NCBI RefSeq assembly: GCF_004118675.1
Contig: NZ_SDHZ01000001.1
Span: 744,001-808,000, forward strand
Source of the DNA: Filimonas effusa
GTDB lineage: Bacteria > Bacteroidota > Bacteroidia > Chitinophagales > Chitinophagaceae
Direction of reading: 5' to 3'
DNA length: 64,000 nt
This document shows positions 18,990-28,157 of this stretch, in pieces. A program made the position numbers and the translations under genes. The stretch's first letter is position 1, and the number at the start of each line of letters is the position of its first letter. The notes under the pieces were generated by a model. That model worked only from the letters and a program-made list of their open reading frames with translations. It had not been told where the DNA came from and searched no databases.

Positions 18990-21854
18990 ATGAATGGTAA
19001 AATTATATTCAGATCATTCCTGTGCCTGATAGCCTATGCCGGCGGCCTGTTGGGATTGCAGGCCCAGGTAAAGCAGGTGCAATATCTTTCCGGCACCGGT
19101 TACCAGGAAACAGTTTCGTGGGACTTCTTTTGTACCGGTGGCCGCCAGAGCGGTTACTGGACAAAGATTGAGGTGCCGTCCTGCTGGGAGCAGCAAGGCT
19201 TTGGTTCGTATAATTATGGCCGTGATTATAAAACCAATGGCAAGAATTCCCGTTTCAATGATGAAAAGGGGTTATATAAACATCATTTCGCGGTGCCTTC
19301 CAGCTGGAAGGACAAGGAGGTATTTATTGTTTTTGAAGGCAGTATGACCGATACTGAAGTGAAGATCAACGGCCGTTCGGCGGGTGCTGTTCACCAGGGC
19401 GCGTTCTACCGTTTCAAATATAATATTACTGACAAGCTGTTAACGGGAAAGGCAAACCTGCTGGAGGTTACGGTAAGCAAGATGAGCAGTGAGCCTTCGG
19501 TAAACAATGCGGAAAGGTTAGCGGACTACTGGGTATTTGGCGGCATTTTCCGGCCGGTATATTTAGAAGCTGTTCCCAGGCAGCATATAGATCATGTAGC
19601 TATAGATGCAAAAGCAAACGGCAGTTTTGCGATGCAGGCCTTTATAAAGAATGCCAACAAGAAGCTGAATCTTCTAACAGAGATCGTTGACAGCAAGGGG
19701 GCTGTTGTAAGCAGCAACCAGCAAGTAGTGAATGCGGGAGATTCAGTTGTTACCATCAATACAACACTAGCGGGCGTCAAAACGTGGACAGCGGAGACCC
19801 CTGCACTTTATTCGGCAGTCGTTTCTCTGAAGGATGGCACACAAACTTTATACAAAGCCACTGAAAAATTCGGTTTCCGCACTATTGAAATAAGACATGG
19901 CGACGGCGTGTATATCAATGGCGTTAAGGTTAAGTTCAAGGGTACCAACCGGCATTGCTGGTGGCCTGAATCGGCACGTACACTTAATGAGAAGATACAG
20001 TTACAGGATGCTTTGTTGCTGAAAGAGATGAACATGAATGCGGTACGTTGCTCTCATTATCCGCCTGACAAGCGTTTTCTCGAGTTCTGTGATTCGCTGG
20101 GTATTTATGTGTTGAATGAACTTGCGGGCTGGCAAAAGGCTTATAGTACAAAAGCAGGCCGTCTGCTGGTAAGAGAGCTGGTGGTAAGAGATGTAAACCA
20201 TCCTTCTATCATATTCTGGGATAATGGCAATGAAGGCGGCACCAATAAAGAACTAGATCCTGAATTTCCGAAATGGGATCTTTCGAAAAGACCTGTGATC
20301 CATCCGCATCACAGGCCGGGTAATGATTTTAATGGTATTGACTGTAATCACTATGAAGATTATTACAGCACGAAGAAGATCCTTGAAGATTCACTGATAT
20401 ATATGCCTACCGAGTTCCTGCATGCGCAGGATGACGGTGGGGCAGGTGCAGCCATGGAGGATTTCTGGGAGCTGCATTGGGGGGCAAAGAAAAGCGCCGG
20501 TGGTTTTATATGGGCGATGGTAGATGAGGGCGTTGTGCGCACCGATATGGGCAATGTTATAGATGCCAACGGGCTGAATGCTAATGATGGCATTTTGGGA
20601 CCTCACAGGGAAAAGGAGGGCAGTTTTTATGCTTTACGTGAGATCTATTCTCCTGTAAAGATCAGGATGGGCCAGCTGCCTAAAGACTTCAACGGTAGTA
20701 TTGTATTGGAGAACCGTTATCATTTCACCAATTTGAACCAGTGTACTTTTAAGTGGGCATTGGTTAATTACAGGCAAGCCTACAGCAATCTCGCAGGTTT
20801 CACCGTGATGGAGAAAGGGAAGGCAGCTGCTCCTGCCATTGCGCCAGGAAACAGTGGTACGCTGCATCTGGGGCTACCTGCCGGCTTTTTGAAATATGAT
20901 GCGTTAATGCTAACGGCAACCGATCCGTTTGGCAAGGAGATCTATAAATGGACCTGGAAGATCGCTGATAATGCGAAGCTGCTGACAGGCATGTTCAATG
21001 CTTCGTCGGGCAGTAGTTCGGGTGAAGCGCTCGATAGCGTGTACGTGCTGAAGGGTGGGGAAAACACGGTATGGCTGAGTAAGAAAACCGGTTTGCTCAC
21101 TGGTACGCGTAATGCTGCGATGGATAATCTTTCTTTCAGAAACGGGCCGGTGCTGGCGCAGGGTAATGCTGTTGTAGTATCCTCCCGCCTGTATAAGGAT
21201 GGCAATAACAGTGTTGTTGAATTTACTTACGAAGGCAACCTGAAATATACACGCTGGACAATGCAGGAGGATGGATGGCTTAGTCTTGAGTATGAGTATA
21301 CGCTGGATGGATCGTATCCTTTTGCGGGTGTTAATTTCAATTATCCTGAAAACTTTATACTTGGAGTGAAATGGCTTGGTAAAGGTCCTTACAGGCAATG
21401 GAAGAACAGGATGGCAGGTACCCCGGTAAACGTTTGGGAGAAACTTTATAACAACACGCAAACAGGCTATTGGCCTATGGTGTATCCTGAATTCAAAGGT
21501 TATTATGGTGATGTTACCTGGATGGAGTTTAATACAGTGGAAGGTAAATTTTATGTAGCCAGCCGCGATACGGGTTTGTTTGTACGGTTATTTGATTTTT
21601 ATGCACTTTCCAGTGGTGTTAAGCCACATCCTGAATTACCTGGTGGTAATATTTCTTTCCTGGATTGTATTCCGCCGATAGGGACAAAGCTGGCGTTGAA
21701 CATCAACTATAATACGGCAGCTCTGGGGCCGCAAAGCGAGCCTGCTAAACTGGATAAGCCTGTTAAGCGTACGTTGTTGTTCTATTTCGGGCTTCCCAAA
21801 ACTACAGAAGCGAAAGAGCAGTACAGCAGGCCTGACGTGGATAATGTTTTTTAA
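18990..21854 (+). CDS. glycoside hydrolase family 2, LacZ-like beta-galactosidase
   Basis: The product is 954 residues with a signal peptide ending near LGLQAQ. Domain order follows LacZ: sugar-binding sandwich (about 45-200, PSCWEQQGFG), Ig-like domain (205-300), TIM barrel (300-570), a DUF4981-like segment, and a Bgal small-chain-like domain (about 690-935; DGWLSLEYEYTL, LGVKWLGKGPYRQWKNR). The acid/base is probably the Glu in WDNGNEGG, and the nucleophile the Glu in MPTEFLHA. In a rhamnogalacturonan-I locus it most plausibly removes galactose from side chains, but the linkage and substrate cannot be read from the sequence. Confidence 0.9.
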   Translation: MNGKIIFRSFLCLIAYAGGLLGLQAQVKQVQYLSGTGYQETVSWDFFCTGGRQSGYWTKIEVPSCWEQQGFGSYNYGRDYKTNGKNSRFNDEKGLYKHHFAVPSSWKDKEVFIVFEGSMTDTEVKINGRSAGAVHQGAFYRFKYNITDKLLTGKANLLEVTVSKMSSEPSVNNAERLADYWVFGGIFRPVYLEAVPRQHIDHVAIDAKANGSFAMQAFIKNANKKLNLLTEIVDSKGAVVSSNQQVVNAGDSVVTINTTLAGVKTWTAETPALYSAVVSLKDGTQTLYKATEKFGFRTIEIRHGDGVYINGVKVKFKGTNRHCWWPESARTLNEKIQLQDALLLKEMNMNAVRCSHYPPDKRFLEFCDSLGIYVLNELAGWQKAYSTKAGRLLVRELVVRDVNHPSIIFWDNGNEGGTNKELDPEFPKWDLSKRPVIHPHHRPGNDFNGIDCNHYEDYYSTKKILEDSLIYMPTEFLHAQDDGGAGAAMEDFWELHWGAKKSAGGFIWAMVDEGVVRTDMGNVIDANGLNANDGILGPHREKEGSFYALREIYSPVKIRMGQLPKDFNGSIVLENRYHFTNLNQCTFKWALVNYRQAYSNLAGFTVMEKGKAAAPAIAPGNSGTLHLGLPAGFLKYDALMLTATDPFGKEIYKWTWKIADNAKLLTGMFNASSGSSSGEALDSVYVLKGGENTVWLSKKTGLLTGTRNAAMDNLSFRNGPVLAQGNAVVVSSRLYKDGNNSVVEFTYEGNLKYTRWTMQEDGWLSLEYEYTLDGSYPFAGVNFNYPENFILGVKWLGKGPYRQWKNRMAGTPVNVWEKLYNNTQTGYWPMVYPEFKGYYGDVTWMEFNTVEGKFYVASRDTGLFVRLFDFYALSSGVKPHPELPGGNISFLDCIPPIGTKLALNINYNTAALGPQSEPAKLDKPVKRTLLFYFGLPKTTEAKEQYSRPDVDNVF

Positions 21855-21868
21855 TCTAAAATGATTAT

Positions 21869-22636
21869 ATGAATAAGATAAAATATTTGCTGATCGCAGC
21901 GTTGTCGCTGTCGTTGGTCAGTTTTTCGTGGCATAAGCCTACGCTTTATATTATTGGAGATTCTACCGTGAGGAACGGCGATGGTACAGGCAGTAATAGT
22001 CAATGGGGGTGGGGCAGTATCATAGGTAATTGGTTTGATACGGGAAAGATATCGATCTCCAACCAGGCTATTGGCGGCAGAAGTTCGCGTACATTTTTAA
22101 CTGAGGGCAGGTGGGATCGTGTTGTTGGTACTTTACAAAAGGGTGATTTCCTGATCATGCAGTTCGGGCATAATGATGCCAGTCCGTTAGACGACACGGC
22201 CAGGGCGCGTGGAACGTTAAAAGGCGTAGAGAATGACAGCGTAGAGATCTACAATCCTATCCGCAAGCAAAAAGAGATCGTGCATAGTTATGGGTGGTAT
22301 ATCCGCAAGTTTACAACGGAAGCCCAAGCCAAAGGAGCCACTGTTGTTATTTGTTCGCCTATACCACGCAATAATTTCAAAGATGGTAAAGTGACCAGGT
22401 CGGAGTATGCTGACTGGGCTGAAGCAACAGCGCGGCAAACGGGTGCTTTCTATATTCAGCTGAATGAGCTGGTAGCTGTACAATATGAAAAGATGGATAC
22501 TGCTGCGGTGCATGCATTTTTCCCGGCAGATCATACACATACCAATAAGGAAGGCGCTTCATTGAATGCTGCCAAGGTTGTGGAGGGTATTAAGCAGCAG
22601 CCGTTACTTGGTTTAAATGCGTACCTGATCCGCTAA
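21869..22636 (+). CDS. rhamnogalacturonan acetylesterase, CE12 (SGNH hydrolase)
   Basis: The product is 255 residues with a signal peptide (MNKIKYLLIAALSLS). All SGNH blocks are present: GDST (Ser32, block I), IGGRSSRTF (Gly, block II), QFGHNDASP (Asn, block III) and DHTHTNKEG (D-x-x-H, block V). It lacks the N-terminal sandwich of the other CE12-type protein in the locus and keeps the canonical GDS, so the two may differ in acetyl position or substrate size. The gene begins 14 bases after the GH2 gene, consistent with co-transcription. Confidence 0.9.
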   Translation: MNKIKYLLIAALSLSLVSFSWHKPTLYIIGDSTVRNGDGTGSNSQWGWGSIIGNWFDTGKISISNQAIGGRSSRTFLTEGRWDRVVGTLQKGDFLIMQFGHNDASPLDDTARARGTLKGVENDSVEIYNPIRKQKEIVHSYGWYIRKFTTEAQAKGATVVICSPIPRNNFKDGKVTRSEYADWAEATARQTGAFYIQLNELVAVQYEKMDTAAVHAFFPADHTHTNKEGASLNAAKVVEGIKQQPLLGLNAYLIR

Positions 22637-22672
22637 TTGAAAGAGCCTATTTTATAACGAAAATGTTTTCCG

Positions 22673-23800
22673 ATGAAAAGATTTATTGCCGTTGCTTTGG
22701 CTGGTGCGGTGCTGGCATCAGGATGCAGCACAAGCAGGAAACTGCCTGCCAGGGACGAGGTGCTGACTGTTATGCGTAAGACTAATCAGTATTTCATGGA
22801 TAAATGGCCTGATGCCGGTAAAAGCATTGTGACCAATAAAGAGCGTCCCAGTCATATTTGGACAAGGGCTGTTTATTATGAGGGGCTGATGGCGCTTTAC
22901 GCTATTGATAAGCAAACCGCTTATTATGATTATGCGGTTCAATGGGGGCAAAAACATGACTGGGATATGCCTGGCGGTATAGCGACCCGCAATGCAGATA
23001 ATCATTGTTGTGGGCAAACCTATCTTGATTTGTATGCTATCGATAAGAATGAAGCGTATATTAAAAACATCAAAGCTTCCATGGATGCTATGGTGAAGAG
23101 CGATAAGAACGACGACTGGTGGTGGATTGATGCTCTTCAGATGGCGATGCCTGTATTTACGAAACTGGGGGTTGTTTATAATGATACCTCTTATTTCCAT
23201 AAGATGTATGAGATGTATGCTTTTACGAAGCATCAGCATGGTGGTAAAGGGCTTTATAATGCAGCTGACCATCTCTGGTGGCGTGACAAGGATTTTGTAC
23301 CTCCTTACAAGGAGCCCAATGGGGAAGACTGCTACTGGAGCCGTGGCAATGGCTGGGTAGTAGCCGCACTGGCGCGTACACTAGAGCAACTTCCCAAGTC
23401 GGATTCCCATTACGGAGAATATCTGGAGGATTTTAAGGATATGTGTGCTGCGTTGCTTCCCATTCAGCGTGCTGACGGTTATTGGAATGCGAGCCTGCAT
23501 GACGCCAATAATTATGGCGGTAAAGAAACATCGGGTACTGCGCTTTTTGTATATGGTATGGCCTGGGGTATCAACAAAGGGATACTTGACAAGAAAATTT
23601 ATCTTCCTGTAGTTCTCAAAGCGTGGAATGTAATGGTGAAAGAAAGTGTACATGCCGATGGTAAGCTGGGTTATGTGCAGTCGACAGGTAAAGAGCCTAA
23701 AGACGGCCAGCCTGTGGGATATGATAAGATCCCTGACTTTGAAGATTTTGGTCTTGGTTGTTTCCTGCTTGCCGGATCGGAGGTATGGAAGCTTAGATAG
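22673..23800 (+). CDS. unsaturated rhamnogalacturonyl hydrolase, glycoside hydrolase family 105
   Basis: The product is 375 residues, probably a lipoprotein: the lipobox LASGC places Cys at residue 18. The (alpha/alpha)6-barrel features of YteR/RhiN-like GH105 are seen: SHIWTRAVYYEGLMALY, the active-site segment DNHCCGQTYLDLY with its Asp, and WSRGNGWVVAALARTL. It hydrates and releases the 4,5-unsaturated galacturonate left by PL11 cleavage, completing the backbone pathway. It is the last gene before a strong terminator at 23849. Confidence 0.93.
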   Translation: MKRFIAVALAGAVLASGCSTSRKLPARDEVLTVMRKTNQYFMDKWPDAGKSIVTNKERPSHIWTRAVYYEGLMALYAIDKQTAYYDYAVQWGQKHDWDMPGGIATRNADNHCCGQTYLDLYAIDKNEAYIKNIKASMDAMVKSDKNDDWWWIDALQMAMPVFTKLGVVYNDTSYFHKMYEMYAFTKHQHGGKGLYNAADHLWWRDKDFVPPYKEPNGEDCYWSRGNGWVVAALARTLEQLPKSDSHYGEYLEDFKDMCAALLPIQRADGYWNASLHDANNYGGKETSGTALFVYGMAWGINKGILDKKIYLPVVLKAWNVMVKESVHADGKLGYVQSTGKEPKDGQPVGYDKIPDFEDFGLGCFLLAGSEVWKLR

Positions 23801-23846
23801 GATACTTAAACGGATAGCTTTACATCATCTGCTATTGTATTGAGAA

Positions 23847-23884
23847 AGAGGCGTTTCATGTTATTCATGAGGCGCCTTTTTTTT
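23847..23884 (+). terminator. intrinsic terminator closing the rhamnogalacturonan locus
   Basis: Stem AGGCG (23849-23853) pairs with CGCCT (23873-23877). An inner CATG/CATG pairing surrounds a TTATT loop, and a run of eight T follows. It lies 46 bases after the GH105 stop codon. Confidence 0.85.
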
Positions 23885-24388
23885 GTTTGTATTGAAGTTG
23901 CGGGTCGCTGGTTGTGAGTGGGTTTTTCTGGCTTGCTTTTCCTGCAACTATGTGCGTTGATTCCATGATGTTCTTTTTTCTCCTGTTTTGATGGTCCGGA
24001 TGGTTTGCGCCATTTTGAAGTATGAGAAATATGACAATGAATGCCCGGTTTTTAGATAAAAGGGCTGGATTTTCGGGATTGGATGGGAACTATACGTTTT
24101 ATTTTTACATAGAGAAAAATACCTGTTTAATGGGGTTGTATTGTGTTTGGAGCAAATGTGTTTGAATGACAGCTGTTTGTGTTTTTGGGAAAGATATTTT
24201 TAAAAAGCGGGTTTCTTTGCAAGAAAAGAGACGGGTGTTTTTTAATAAAAAAATATTAAATTTACTGAAACCACTATGACTGCTTAGGAATATGACAATT
24301 ACTAACTAACTGCTTGCCTGGATAAGTTTGTATTCCTTTATTTTCTTCTGTTGCCCTTGGGAGACTGTTAATGAGAAAAACTAATATC
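23885..24388. other. gene-free upstream region of the second SusC/SusD pair
   Basis: About 500 bases with no credible gene. It becomes strongly AT-rich around 24190-24270. A perfect Bacteroidota -7 element TAAGTTTG occurs at 24323-24330 and could drive transcription through the two short leader-like frames into the second susC. I could not pair it with a clear -33 TTG. Confidence 0.35.
24323..24330 (+). promoter_or_regulatory. candidate -7 element TAAGTTTG upstream of second susC
   Basis: It matches the Bacteroidota -7 consensus TAnnTTTG exactly and lies at the end of an AT-rich tract. It is 59 bases before the first leader-like short frame (24389) and 522 bases before the susC start. No good -33 motif was seen at the expected distance. 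Confidence 0.35.
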
Positions 24389-24439
24389 ATGAGAAAACAA
24401 AATCTTCCCGTTACGGGATTAATCATGTTGTTCACTTAA
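24389..24439 (+). other. short SusC-leader-like frame 1 (decayed 5' end or leader peptide)
   Basis: ATG 24389 opens a 16-codon frame, MRKQNLPVTGLIMLFT, ending in TAA. Both the preceding bases (AATATC before ATGAGAAA) and the ACGGGATT in the middle match the start of the second susC at 24852. An in-frame ATG 18 bases upstream (24371) would add MRKTNI. The frame resembles a signal peptide cut short, so it may be a relic of a duplicated susC or a translated leader. Confidence 0.5.
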
Positions 24440-24678
24440 CATCTTATTCTGATATTTCTTTAGCTCCGGCAGGTCGCCTGAGATACAATGAGGAAAGCTA
24501 TTGGCTTTTGCATGTACTGCTATAGTCATGCCCTGATGATAGCACCCGCGTATCCGGGGGGATTTGTTATGCGCCTGCTTATGATGTGTTTGCGGCACTG
24601 TTGGTGACCGCACGGGCCTCCTATTGCCTGCTTTTTTAAAAAACAACTCCCATTTCCTTCATTTTAAAAAACTGTATC

Positions 24679-24729
24679 ATGAGAGATCGCTCCCTTTTGA
24701 TGTCGGGTTTGTTGTTGTTATACGCCTGA
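24679..24729 (+). other. short SusC-leader-like frame 2 (decayed 5' end or leader peptide)
   Basis: ATG 24679 opens a 16-codon frame, MRDRSLLMSGLLLLYA, ending in TGA. It is preceded by TATC as at the true susC start, and the GGGTTTGTTGTTGTTA segment parallels susC. The susC segment TTTGTTAGTGC reappears downstream of the stop at about 24744-24754, displaced by an insertion of about 20 bases. This pattern suggests a decayed susC 5' end. It lies 173 bases before the intact susC start. Confidence 0.55.
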
Positions 24730-24851
24730 TAATTGTTCCCATTGTTTGTTAGTGCACTGCTTCCCGCAGCTGCAACAGGCGGCTTCATGCCTAACCTGCA
24801 GACCATTCTATGCCCTTATGAAAGCCTATTCTTTTCATAAAAAATAATATC

Positions 24852-27800
24852 ATGAGAAACCTATTTTGTTTTTTAACGGGATTGTTGTTGCTATGCTTTG
24901 TTAGTGCGACAGCGCAAACCCGTTCTCTATCCGGAAAAATAACTGACAATAATGGTGTGCCTATCGATGGTGCAAGTATTCTTATCAAGGGTACTTCGCG
25001 CGGAAAAAGTGCTGATAGTTCAGGTAATTTCACTATTACTGTAAAGTCAGGTGATATACTGGTGTTTAGCGCTACCAATTATGCTTCCAAGGAAATTAAA
25101 GTAAGTTCGCAGGCTAGTCTTTATGTATCATTACTCCCCGAGGATAATGTGATAGAAGAGGTTGTAGTAACAGCTTTGGGTATCAGGAGGACGCGTAATT
25201 CTTTACCTTATTCGGCTCAAACCGTTGGCGGTGATGAGATCTCCAAGGTTCGTTCTTCGAGTTTTATTACGGGTATGTCGGGAAGGGCTTCTGGTATTGA
25301 GATCAAGCAAAACAATACACTTGGGGGGTCGGCCAATGTTGTGATCAGGGGCAACAAATCGTTGATCGGTAATAACCAGGCATTGTTTGTGGTTGATGGC
25401 GTGCCTGTTGATAATAGCAATACCAATACTACCGATCAGAAAAGGGGGCGTGGTGGTTATGATTATGGGAATGCGGCTGCGGACATCAATCCTGATGATA
25501 TTGAGTCTGTCAACATTTTAAAAGGAGCTGCTGCCAGCGCCTTGTATGGTTCAAGGGCGGCGAATGGCGTTGTAATGATCACTACTAAAAAAGGCCGGAA
25601 GGGTACTCTTGGTGTTACAGTAAATGCGGGGCTTACTGTAAGTTCTATCGAGAAGTCTACTTTCCCCAAATACCAGGATCGTTATGGTGCGGGTTATGGT
25701 TACGGGTATGATGAAGATGTAGATCCGAAGGGATGGTTCTTTAATTTTGATGTGAACGGCGATGGCGTTCCGGACCTGGTAACGCCTACTACGGAAGATG
25801 CTTCATGGGGGTACCAGTTTAATCCTACGTTACAGGTGTATCAATGGGATGCTTTTGATCCGAGCTCGCCGAACTATGGAAAGGCCACTCCCTGGATAGC
25901 GGCGAAAAACAGTCCTTCTGCTTTTTTTGAGAAGCCGCTTTCGTATAATACAAGTGTTTATCTGGATGGGGGCAGTGACCGGGGGACCTTTAAATTAGGT
26001 TATACCAGGTCGGATGAGAAGGGTGTATTGCCTAACAGCAGTATTGTTAAAGACCTCGTTAATTTTGGCGGCAGTTATAATGTTGCTGACAACCTGATTG
26101 CGGGCGCCACTATCAATTTTTCAAAGATTGCGGGTCTTGGCAGATATGGCACAGGTTATAGCGGTGATCATGCGACTAACCTTATGACCGGTTTCAGGGA
26201 GTGGTGGCAGACGAATGTGGATGTTAAGGAGTTGAAAGCGGCCTATGACCGTACGGGGAAGAACGTTACCTGGAATCCTGCAGATCCATCGGATCCTATT
26301 GGAGGGGTGGTCCCGGCTTATTGGAATAACCCTTACTGGGTTCGTTACAGAAATTTTGAAACGGATGGGCGTTCCAGGTATTTCGGTAATGCGCATCTTA
26401 CTTATAAAATAACACCCTGGCTTGATGTAATGGGCCGGGTAAGCCTTGATTCCTATGATGAGATGCAGGAGGAGCGGGTAGCCGTAACGAGCCTGGAGGT
26501 GCCTTATTATTCCAAATTCCTGCGTTCTTTCAGGGAGTATAATTACGACCTGCTTATTAATGTGAACAGGGATCTTAGCCCGGATATGAACTTAAAGGCT
26601 ACTGTTGGTTCGAACATACGCAGAACGAAGATCAATTCTACTTTCGCTTCTACCAATGGGGGCTTGTCTGTCCCGGATATTTATGCGTTAACGAATACCA
26701 GGAATCCTATGGTTGCGCCGCCTGAAATACAAAGTACGGTGGGCGTTGATGGTTATTTTGCTACTGCTACGTTAGGCTACAGGGATTATCTGTTCCTTGA
26801 TGCATCGGGAAGGATGGACAAGTCTTCGACCTTACCGAAAAACGATAATACTTATTTTTATTACTCTGGCTCTGCGGGTTTCGTATTCTCGAAGCTTATC
26901 GCTAATGCGCCCTGGTTGTCGTATGGTAAATTCAGGACCAACTATGCGCAGGTGGGTAATAGTCCTGATCCTCATGTGTTGATCGACTATTATGCTATCA
27001 TACCCAGTTTCAATGGCGAGGGGCTTGCGGCCCCGGGCAATAACAACTCGATAAGTGCGCTGATCCCGGAGCTGGTGCTTAAGAATAATCCCACACTTAA
27101 ACCAGAGAAGACAAAGGCTTTTGAAACCGGTGTTGAGATGTCGTTCTTTAACAGCCGTTTAGGGTTTGATGTAACTTATTACAATTCCAAAACCACTAAC
27201 CAGATTGTGCCTGCCCCGGTATCGAGAGCAACCGGGTTCGATGGTAAATATATCAATGTAGGGGAGGTGGATAATCATGGATGGGAGTTGTCGTTGTATG
27301 GCACACCTGTTAAGTCGCGCGATTTTTCCTGGAGCCTGAACCTCAACTGGACGAAAAATACGAGCAAGGTTGCTGCTTTGGGTGATGGGATCCAGAACTT
27401 CCAGATTGGTTCTTACAATGCTGGTGTTACTATCAATGCAGCGCTTAATGAGCCTTATGGAACGATCAGAGGAGAGGGGTTTGTTTACAAGAACGGGCAA
27501 AAGCTGGTAAATGCTGATGGTTACTATGTTAAGTCTGGCAACACCAATGATGTTATAGGCAATATTGCTCCTGACTGGCTGGCGGGTATCACCAATACCT
27601 TCAAGTACAAGAATCTTTCACTAAGCTTTTTGATAGATGTTCGAAAGGGGGGGGATGTATTTTCACTTGACATGTATTACGGCCTGGCTACGGGTTTGTA
27701 TCCTGAAACGGCTGGTGTTAATGAGTTAGGTGTTCCTATCAGGAATGATGTTACCAATGACAGTAAAAGCGGGGGGATCATTAATCCGGGTATCACTGAT

Positions 27801-28145
27801 GCGGGAACGCCCAATACCGTAAGAGCTGATATCAGTACTGCCAATGGTTATGGTACGCTGGGTTACGTTGTGAATCCTGCGGCTGCATTTGTGTATGATG
27901 CCAGCTATGTTAAGCTGAGAGATCTTACGCTTACTTATTCTTTGCCTGAAAGTGTGGTGTCGAAGATGAAGCCATTTAAAGGGCTGGATATTTCTCTCTT
28001 TGGCCGGAATCTGTGGCTTATTCATAAGAATCTTCCTTATGCCGATCCTGAAGAAGGGGTGAGTTCGGGTAACCTGCAAGGTTACCAGGTAGGGGCTTAT
28101 CCTATGGTAAGGGCAGTGGGTGCTAATTTAAAATTCAGGTTCTAA
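24852..28145 (+). CDS. SusC/RagA-family TonB-dependent outer-membrane transporter (second pair)
   Basis: The product is 1097 residues with a signal peptide ending near VSATAQ (about residue 22). It has a carboxypeptidase-regulatory-like domain (about 25-105), the TonB-box region EEVVVTALGIRR, a plug (LFVVDGVPVDNSNTNT... SVNILKGAAASALYGSRAANGVV) and a full barrel ending in KFRF. It lacks an STN domain. It differs clearly from the first SusC (TALGIRR rather than VGYGVKK after the TonB box). It is separated from the pectin genes by a terminator and 1 kb, so its cargo need not be rhamnogalacturonan. Its SusD partner starts 12 bases downstream. Confidence 0.95.
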   Translation: MRNLFCFLTGLLLLCFVSATAQTRSLSGKITDNNGVPIDGASILIKGTSRGKSADSSGNFTITVKSGDILVFSATNYASKEIKVSSQASLYVSLLPEDNVIEEVVVTALGIRRTRNSLPYSAQTVGGDEISKVRSSSFITGMSGRASGIEIKQNNTLGGSANVVIRGNKSLIGNNQALFVVDGVPVDNSNTNTTDQKRGRGGYDYGNAAADINPDDIESVNILKGAAASALYGSRAANGVVMITTKKGRKGTLGVTVNAGLTVSSIEKSTFPKYQDRYGAGYGYGYDEDVDPKGWFFNFDVNGDGVPDLVTPTTEDASWGYQFNPTLQVYQWDAFDPSSPNYGKATPWIAAKNSPSAFFEKPLSYNTSVYLDGGSDRGTFKLGYTRSDEKGVLPNSSIVKDLVNFGGSYNVADNLIAGATINFSKIAGLGRYGTGYSGDHATNLMTGFREWWQTNVDVKELKAAYDRTGKNVTWNPADPSDPIGGVVPAYWNNPYWVRYRNFETDGRSRYFGNAHLTYKITPWLDVMGRVSLDSYDEMQEERVAVTSLEVPYYSKFLRSFREYNYDLLINVNRDLSPDMNLKATVGSNIRRTKINSTFASTNGGLSVPDIYALTNTRNPMVAPPEIQSTVGVDGYFATATLGYRDYLFLDASGRMDKSSTLPKNDNTYFYYSGSAGFVFSKLIANAPWLSYGKFRTNYAQVGNSPDPHVLIDYYAIIPSFNGEGLAAPGNNNSISALIPELVLKNNPTLKPEKTKAFETGVEMSFFNSRLGFDVTYYNSKTTNQIVPAPVSRATGFDGKYINVGEVDNHGWELSLYGTPVKSRDFSWSLNLNWTKNTSKVAALGDGIQNFQIGSYNAGVTINAALNEPYGTIRGEGFVYKNGQKLVNADGYYVKSGNTNDVIGNIAPDWLAGITNTFKYKNLSLSFLIDVRKGGDVFSLDMYYGLATGLYPETAGVNELGVPIRNDVTNDSKSGGIINPGITDAGTPNTVRADISTANGYGTLGYVVNPAAAFVYDASYVKLRDLTLTYSLPESVVSKMKPFKGLDISLFGRNLWLIHKNLPYADPEEGVSSGNLQGYQVGAYPMVRAVGANLKFRF

Positions 28146-28157
28146 AATTGAAATTGT

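Noticed and set aside
20910-21461. 183-codon minus-strand frame inside the GH2 gene
   Set aside because: Antisense shadow of a complete LacZ-like gene; no motif recognised.
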